Shown piece after piece: positions 32,215 to 37,760 of a DNA stretch of 37,760 bases. The notes beneath the pieces are model-generated. The model did no database searches and was not told the origin of the DNA. It saw only the letters and a list, made by a program, of their open reading frames with translations. Position numbers and translations under genes: made by a program. Numbering within the stretch: position 1 is the first letter of the stretch; each line of letters starts with the position of its first letter. This DNA is from Gnetum montanum (lineage: Eukaryota; Streptophyta; Gnetopsida; Gnetales; Gnetaceae): positions 149,524 through 187,283 of the forward strand of contig MNCI01000640.1 in the NCBI GenBank assembly GCA_015680685.1. The letters run 5' to 3'.

Positions 32215-33209
32215 TGATGAATCATCAGTTAGCTAAGATATTGTAGATGCTATATCATGATGCTACATCGCATTTGCATTATAGCATCCTTATCAATGCA
32301 TCTCAGTTGGATGTTTTGTCACATCTGCTACATCATAGATGTGATATTGCAATTGCATCAATGTGATCCCATTGATGCAAACCCGTTGATGTAATCCCAT
32401 CAACACAATCCTATTGACGTAATGTTTGCTATGTCCATGGGTACTTATTAATGTATCATCTATTTTTGCCTATAAATATGCATGTTCTCGCTTGGTATAG
32501 GGCATCTTTGGTCAATAGAGTAGACAAACCATTGCAATTTGATTTTATAGTCTTAGAGAATAGTCAATAAGTGCCCATAGTGTGAATCAGAGTTAGTTGT
32601 ATGGTGTCTTATTCAAGTGGCAATGTACCTAGAAATATTCCATGAATGACAATAAGATCGAGATTGATTCTTATTCATTATAGCACTTTGAGTTAGATTA
32701 GATTTACCTTCCATGAAATTTATTCTTCATGTACTTAATTAGCATTTACATTTCCATGTACTTTAATGAATTTTTGGAATGAGTGAGACTAGTTCGAGCA
32801 TAAACATGTATTCACTTAGTAACCCCAGTAGCGTCATTGCTTGATTCACCTAGTATAGTAGTGGATACGTGAGTTTAGGACATGTACGGTAAGTTAGGAA
32901 TGGACACTCATTCCCCTGTAGACTAGTTTACAATTTATCTTTATATTTTTAATTAGATTAAATAATTAATTTCTTCATTTTTATTAGGAGTAGCATAAGG
33001 TTGAAACAACATCAAGAATCATATCCCTCACTTTGGACTAAACCATACATGAAAAATCTACCACTAGTCCAAGTGGGAAGACAGCGAACTACAATCAAGG
33101 CTTAATGATCTAGATGTCAAAACTAGTCCCATCCATGGAATTCGATCGGGTTGTGTGTGAATGATTGTAATTCATATTGTTGGGCATAGGGGACACCTAT
33201 CACTCAGCA
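32215..33209 (+). repeat. 3' LTR of P1
   Basis: 995 bp, from TGATGAATCATC to TCACTCAGCA, aligned with 12895-13894. TATAAATA at 32471-32478 is intact here. Followed by CAAAG, the partner of TAAAG at 12890. Confidence 0.85.
32471..32478 (+). promoter_or_regulatory. TATA box of the P1 3' LTR
   Basis: TATAAATA followed by TGCATG, about 256 bp into the LTR. Same context as in D and the left P1 LTR. Confidence 0.6.
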
Positions 33210-33505
33210 CAAAGGATATGGAAAATTAAAAGCACAAACATTAAAACATGTAAGAGATGTGTTGAACCCAAAAATGTCCAAACATGCCTATACGCAATAA
33301 CCACAAAATAGGAAGCCATCTATTGATTGACCATAAATAGAGACTCTAGCTCTACAATGTACATGAAACTAGTAAATATCCTCACAAGTGCATATATCGA
33401 AAAGATGAATAAAATGTTGCAAATTAGGAACAAACTCTTAAATTTAGAGAACATAAAAGATCCCAAGGCAAATTAGGAAGAGTTTGAAGTATCCATAAGG
33501 TTGTG
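33210..33505 (+). pseudogene. Continuation of D pol after the P1 insertion
   Basis: With P1 removed and one CAAAG kept, the protease frame of D (12750-12889) runs straight on: NYI then QRIWKIKSTNIK, later KLVNILTSAYIEKMNKML and LLNLENIKDPKAN. About 98 codons carry only about three stops (two TAG, one TGA). I do not recognise this segment; it would lie between protease and RT. It merges near 33505 into minus-strand gag of M2. First five bases are the right-hand P1 target duplication. Confidence 0.55.
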
Positions 33506-35860
33506 GTTATCAATATGGATATTGTTGCCTTGGCAATGATATCCCTATGATTGTGGTTATTTCCATTGCTACTAGTATTATTTTTGTGGTTGAGGGTAAG
33601 CCTCACTTAGATAGTATGGTTGTTCATAAGGCTATCTAAAATTACCTTGATAATAAGATAATCATCTTGGCATTTTTTTAAGAAACTTTGGATTTAGTAC
33701 ATATGCCCTAGACTCTTATAAGTGATCCATGACAGGACAACATCCCTTAGGATGTTCATATTGATACACTTTTCTACCTATGCAATCTTTATAGCTTAAG
33801 TCTATAAGTTCCTCAATCATAGCAATTTGTCCCTTCTTTTTATAACTCTCATGTTCATTTTACTTTTTATTTTTCTTGTCCTTACTTTTATTAAATACTT
33901 GTTTGGTCTTCTCTTCTACTATCTTTAGTACTATGGTAAATTTTTCATCCATAGAGTCTCATATTTTCTCTACTTTTTTTTGCGATATCATTAACCAATT
34001 TCTGAATCAGTAGTCTTTCACTAGATCACATCTTCTAAAGTTTCTTCTTGTTTTGTTTCACATATCCTTACATCTCTTTTTTTAATACCTAGATCCCTAT
34101 TATATTCTTTAGTGGATTCTCTTTTGTGTATCTCTTCCTCTTCTTTTGCCACCTAGTCTAGTAACCTTTGGATATAATTGACTAAATTTTGAATGGATAG
34201 AATCTTTCACTAGATCACATCTTCTAAAGTTTCTTCTTGTTGTGTTTCACATATCCTTACATCTCTTTTTCTAATAGTTGGATCCCTATTGTATTCTTTA
34301 GAAAATTCTCTTTTGTGTAGCTCTCCCTCTTCTTTCGCTACCTATTCTAGTAACCTTTGGATTCAATGAGCTATCATCTTTAATAATCTACCTTGGGCAT
34401 CTACTCTAGGGGTCTCTCTTGTTTTGTTCCTTAGTCCATCGATGACATGTCATAATTGTTCCCTTTATGAAAATCCATGGCTTGGGCATGCATGTAATAA
34501 TGAGTAGTATCTACTCATTACTATATCAAGGAATACATGTATCCCTTGCTTTCATCCCTAGATCTATTTTCTTAAGTTTGACACTCTAAAATAAGTTTGG
34601 TATTTTCCATTAAAAAGTTCTAGAATGGTACTCCATCTTCTAATTGATTCCAATTCTAGGGATTTATACCAAATTTTTACTTTCTTAATGAGTTTTCTAG
34701 AAAATAGCTTTAGTTTCTACCAATTATTCTCTCTATTCTGTAGGATACATGCATCATGAAAGGCTTAGAGGTGATGTTGCAGATCTACATTATATCCTCC
34801 TTCAAACTTTGGAATATTTTTTATGTCAAGTCTCTTGATGCAACTATCCCTTAAATGACTAGTTGAAATGTACACTACTTCCCTAATACTAATCATACTT
34901 CTAGTGGCCAATAGGGATTCTTCGTATTCTTCAATTTCATAGACTTTGTTATAGTGGTAATGCCTTCGATGCTCATGATATTCTCTTCTTTCATGTTTGA
35001 TCCTTCCTTCTTTATCTTCATCAGCATCTTCTTTTGCATCAAGATGTCTTCTTCTATTTCATGTCCCCCATTATCTCTTCTTCTTTCCCCATTGTTATCC
35101 CATAATCTTCATTTCCTTCCATTAGAATCTATTGATGAATGGGAGAGTTGGAGAACAATGTCAGCTAGTTTTCCTTCTATGACTCCTTGATTCATCTCTT
35201 CTAGATCCATTGAAGGTCTTAGGCCTTAAATCTCTTCTAAGTTTGAAGTATTTCTCATCTCTTCCAAGGGTTTCTACAAGAGTTGAACATAGATTCATTA
35301 TTATAGGATCTTCAATGCATATTACAAGTGTCTAGGAACTAGATGAATGAGTTTGATAACGTTTTTTTAGCTTTGGATGGAGCATCTTATTTCTCTTGAA
35401 AGAAAATTATCTATGGTTTTGTCTTCCCTTTCTATTGCTCATATCTTATCTCCATAATATCATCCCTTCTTGCTTAAGCCTCTATTAGCGATATGGCCTA
35501 GTCATGTTTTTGGTAACTTGATACCCTTCTTGTATGTGGCCAAGATTGAATCTCACGAAGGCTACTTGAAGCATTGATGATGTTGAACATTTAGGTGAAA
35601 AGACAATATTGCCCTATAAGTCTCTCCATCTAAGTTATTTATCCTAGTGAAAAAAAATGTGAAATCAAGATAATAAGGATCAACATGAGCATATGAGATT
35701 GTTATTTCCATCAGTACACTCCAATCTTTTTCATTATAATCTTTGTCATTACTTTCATTTAGATTGATAGCATGTAGAGATTTATCTTTAGTTGTGGAAT
35801 CAATTTTAATTTTTTTAATGCTTATGTGTGTATGTTTTTTAAAGAAATTATTCAATTATG
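33506..35860 (-). pseudogene. Gag of M2, decayed and truncated
   Basis: Minus strand, homologous to M1 gag along its length. An N-terminal block reads EKDWSVLMEITISYAHVDPYY (within the open frame 35855-35562). A core region at 34850-34430 aligns with M1 2970-2560; the shared + strand phrase 'cttgg...tctattttc' is visible in both. A zinc-knuckle remnant (YEHPKGCC) lies near 33770. Many stops and frame changes interrupt it, and a ~189-bp tandem duplication lies inside (33984-34361). The 3' part of M2, including its 3' LTR, is missing; the gag tail abuts D sequence. Confidence 0.65.
33984..34361 (-). repeat. ~189-bp tandem duplication within M2 gag
   Basis: The segment beginning TCTTTCACTAGATCACATCT at 34014 recurs at 34203, and similarity extends both ways (GATATCATTAACCAATTTC at 33984, GATATAATTGACTAAATTT at 34171). 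The period of 189 bp equals 63 codons, so the reading frame was kept. The copies differ at some positions, including the ends. M1 gag has only one such unit between core and zinc knuckle. Confidence 0.8.
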
Positions 35861-35929
35861 AAAGATATACTTTGTGATACTTGATACAACAAGTTATGTA
35901 AAATCAAGTAACTAGCAAACATTAACACA

Positions 35930-35947
35930 TCCCTGAAAACAACATCA
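35930..35947 (-). other. Degraded primer binding site of M2
   Basis: On the + strand it reads TCCCTGAAAACAACATCA, one base from the LTR, against TCCCCAACAACAGCGCCA in M1. Eleven of 18 positions match the tRNA-Asp 3' end; most differences are transitions. Confidence 0.55.
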
Positions 35948-35948
35948 A

Positions 35949-36789
35949 TGATGAGTGGTAGGATATTCCAACAGTCAACCATATAAGTCACAAGTATTCA
36001 CGTGCAACTAGATCATAATTTGTGAATGGATAATGTAAGTGTACTATTGAGTTGATAGCAAGTTCATGATCATTGTCTTCCCACTTAGAGTTAGCAAGGT
36101 GCAAAATGTATTGTTTTAACTCTAAGTAAGGTGTATGATAAAATGACATTGATTGGATTTAAGTATGCTAAGTGTATACATGGTGCAAATGAATGTAATT
36201 TCTATCTCTAAGTATAAAGGAAATATAAAGCTATTTTATCTTATGATGATAAGTATTTGTTCCTGATTTTCCATACATGTCTTGGCCTAATGTAACTATT
36301 ACTAAGATTACCAAGTAACTTTACTACTGATAAAATCAAGTAAATTCACTATTAGGTTATCAAACAACTATATTTTATGCTTGAAACCAGTCATACTTAT
36401 TTTGCCTTACTAATAAGCATTGGAATAGAAAATAACTTAAGAAATGTAAATGACTTTGTAAAAGTAAACATTATGGAAAAGTAAATTTATTCTAAGTAAT
36501 ATGTTGCAATGATAAAGAACAATCTTGATCTTTATTGTCATTAATGAATGATATCGAAGAACAATCTACTCAAATAAAGATTCTGTAAGCTTTTATTCAC
36601 CACACTGCAGACATTCATATTAACTTTAAGAAAACAAATTGCAAGAATTTCACTAAGTATTAGATCTAAACTTATTTTTGACATGATGTTGGGCTCATAT
36701 TTATAGGCATGACCATGGTCTACTACATCATATCTACAATGATGTTAGCCTACGATATTGCATCTACAATCACTCTAGATGACTAAGCA
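35949..36789 (-). repeat. 5' LTR of M2
   Basis: About 841 bp. It starts TGATGAGTGG next to the primer site and ends near GACTAAGCA, just before D RNase H coding resumes. Homologous to the M1 and M3 LTRs but much more AT-rich, in keeping with greater age. A TATA box is at 36705-36698 on the minus strand. Confidence 0.75.
36698..36705 (-). promoter_or_regulatory. TATA box of the M2 LTR
   Basis: The minus strand reads TATAAATA, preceded by GCC as in P1 (GCCTATAAATATG). Confidence 0.6.
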
Positions 36790-37094
36790 CTACATTACAA
36801 TAGAAAAAGGACTAATGAAAATGGTTTATGTCCTTGAGAACTTTAGGTACTATGCACTTTGATATCCTATTCTTGTGCACACTAACCACAACATCATTCA
36901 CTTCCTCATGAATAAACCAACGATGAGCCTCCATATCATATGATAACTAGTGATTTTATAGAAATTTGATTTAATAATGGTTTATACGAAGGAAACCAAG
37001 AATGTAGTTTTCAATTATTTACCTCAATTAATATAGGATAACAAGGTTTATGAAGAGCCTTTGTCTCATCAATTCCATAATGGGCTACTTTTTG
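36790..37094 (+). pseudogene. RNase H fragment, probably of element D
   Basis: Plus strand, one frame: YITIEKGLMKMVYVLENFRYY, then VHTNHNIIHFLMNK (canonical YTDH, Asp to Asn), then LVIL*KFDLIMVYTKETKNVV, NYLPQL and DNKVYEEPL. The pattern is the Athila-type RNase H, as in E2 (23380-23580). It starts in the middle of the domain at the M2 LTR edge and is cut at 37094 by M3. Orientation and position fit the missing pol of D, but continuity with D is inferred. Confidence 0.75.
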
Positions 37095-37099
37095 CTAAG

Positions 37100-37760
37100 T
37101 GATGAGTGGCAAGGTATCCCTACACTCAACCATACGAAACGAGCGTAGCACACACGATCCGGTCGAACTCCGTAGACTAAATGCCTAAACGCCCCATGGA
37201 ACACTTGGGGTTAATCATTCGTTGTCTTCCCAGACTTACTTGTTGTTGTCATGGTGTATGGTTAAGTAAGTCCGAGGTCTATGATTTTTTTGGTATTTTT
37301 CGGTTTATCTCCTATGCTAAACGGTGAAGGGTTGAGAAACTAAAACTAATTCTAACTCCAGCACTAAGTCCTAGCGTCAGCATCCGTTCCCACTTGCCGT
37401 ACACACCCTAAACTGTGCAACTGTGGCTACCAAACGCTAATCGTTACTGGGACTACCACATGTAACACACGTGCTCGAAGCGGTCGTACTGAGGCACTTA
37501 ACTAACCTAAGTGTGACAAGCAGCCGATTCCTTGACTAGCTGTACACATATGGAGATGCTCGTAATCAAGTCGTACTTGTCCCATGTTCTAGGAGGAAAG
37601 GGTGAGAGAATCTAATAGCGATGAGTAGCCGATTCCTTGGCTAGCCGTACACGTTCGTCAACACTCGTAACCAAGTCGTACTCATGCCGCATTACTAGGA
37701 AAGCAATAAATAACATTAATTAAACCTATCCATGCACTGCAAGGTTTATCCACAAAGCTC
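37100..37760 (-). repeat. LTR of M3, running off the window
   Basis: Starts TGATGAGTGGCAAGG like the M1 and M2 LTRs, but D RNase H sequence and CTAAG precede it instead of a primer site. In this orientation it is the outer edge of a 3' LTR of a minus-strand element, or a solo LTR. It is richer in G+C and CpG than its neighbours, so it is the youngest-looking LTR here. No TATA box is reached before the window ends. Confidence 0.75.
37513..37702 (-). repeat. 105-bp tandem duplication in the M3 LTR
   Basis: 37513-37617 and 37618-37702 share AGCCGATTCCTTG, CTAGC.GTACAC, CTCGTAA.CAAGTCGTACT and CTAGGA. M1 has a single corresponding block (about 3640-3790), with an inverted-repeat insert. The second unit is shorter at its end. 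Confidence 0.8.

Larger units (their letters stand above)
12895..33209 (+). mobile_element. Non-autonomous LTR retrotransposon P1, split by E2
   Basis: The two LTRs (12895-13894 and 32215-33209) are in the same orientation, with a primer site after the first and a purine tract before the second. Flanking duplications are TAAAG/CAAAG. Subtracting the nested E2 leaves about 4.8 kb. The internal region has only gag ends (14012-14347 and 29832-30087), a pyrimidine tract and about 2.1 kb of non-coding DNA. No pol is present on either side of the E2 insertion, and the perfect E2 target duplication shows the two flanks were adjacent when E2 arrived. P1 would depend on enzymes from a relative such as D. 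Confidence 0.8.

Noticed and set aside
33424-33606. 60-codon minus-strand frame
   Set aside because: Falls at the D/M2 junction, out of phase with readable gag; no domain.
1-37760. Host genes, RNA genes, CRISPR or bacterial-type systems
   Set aside because: No such gene or array is recognisable; repeated motifs found are LTR-element repeats without regular spacer-repeat structure.

Overview
This 37.8-kb window looks like repeat-rich nuclear DNA of a large seed-plant genome. It is AT-rich, and almost every interpretable segment belongs to an LTR retrotransposon, many of them old and full of stop codons. I find no host gene, rRNA, tRNA gene or CRISPR array. The old, unpurged elements would fit a gymnosperm or another giant plant genome, but that is inference. 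The element names D, P1, E2, M1, M2 and M3 used below are mine.

The main structure is a four-level nest on the + strand. Element D (LTR ~8890-9757, gag, protease; an RNase H fragment reappears at 36790-37094) was split at 12890 by element P1 (12895-33209, LTR pair ~1.0 kb, 5-bp target duplication TAAAG/CAAAG). P1 was split by element E2 (14348-29826, LTR pair ~0.9 kb, perfect duplication ATCAC). E2 holds a Tekay/Del-like chromovirus (17436-23188) whose pol runs protease-RT-RNase H-integrase-chromodomain and which keeps only its ~2.5-kb 3' LTR. Two further insertions hit D from the other strand: M2 (gag ~33506-35860, LTR 35949-36789) and M3 (LTR from 37100 to the window end).

To the left, M1 lies on the minus strand: LTR 3360-4191, PBS 3341-3358, a nearly readable gag 3215-1226, then a non-coding tail to position 1. 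Between M1 and D are 4.7 kb of decayed DNA that include the C-terminal half of a LINE reverse transcriptase on the minus strand.

D, P1, M1, M2 and M3 share LTR ends (TGATGA...TCATCA or a close variant); where the 5' end of the element is visible (D, P1, M1, M2) they also share a tRNA-Asp-type primer site and gag. D carried pol, whereas P1 and M1 run from the gag stop codon into a pyrimidine tract and a shared 3' non-coding region, so they look like gag-only, non-autonomous relatives of D. E2 is an Athila-like Ty3/gypsy element with the same type of primer site and an extra ORF in the env position. The two nested junctions that should hold RT genes (E2/chromovirus and D/M2) are both chimeric deletions. 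Decay is dominated by C-to-T and G-to-A changes, with many CAG codons turned into TAG, as expected of DNA methylated at CG and CHG sites.
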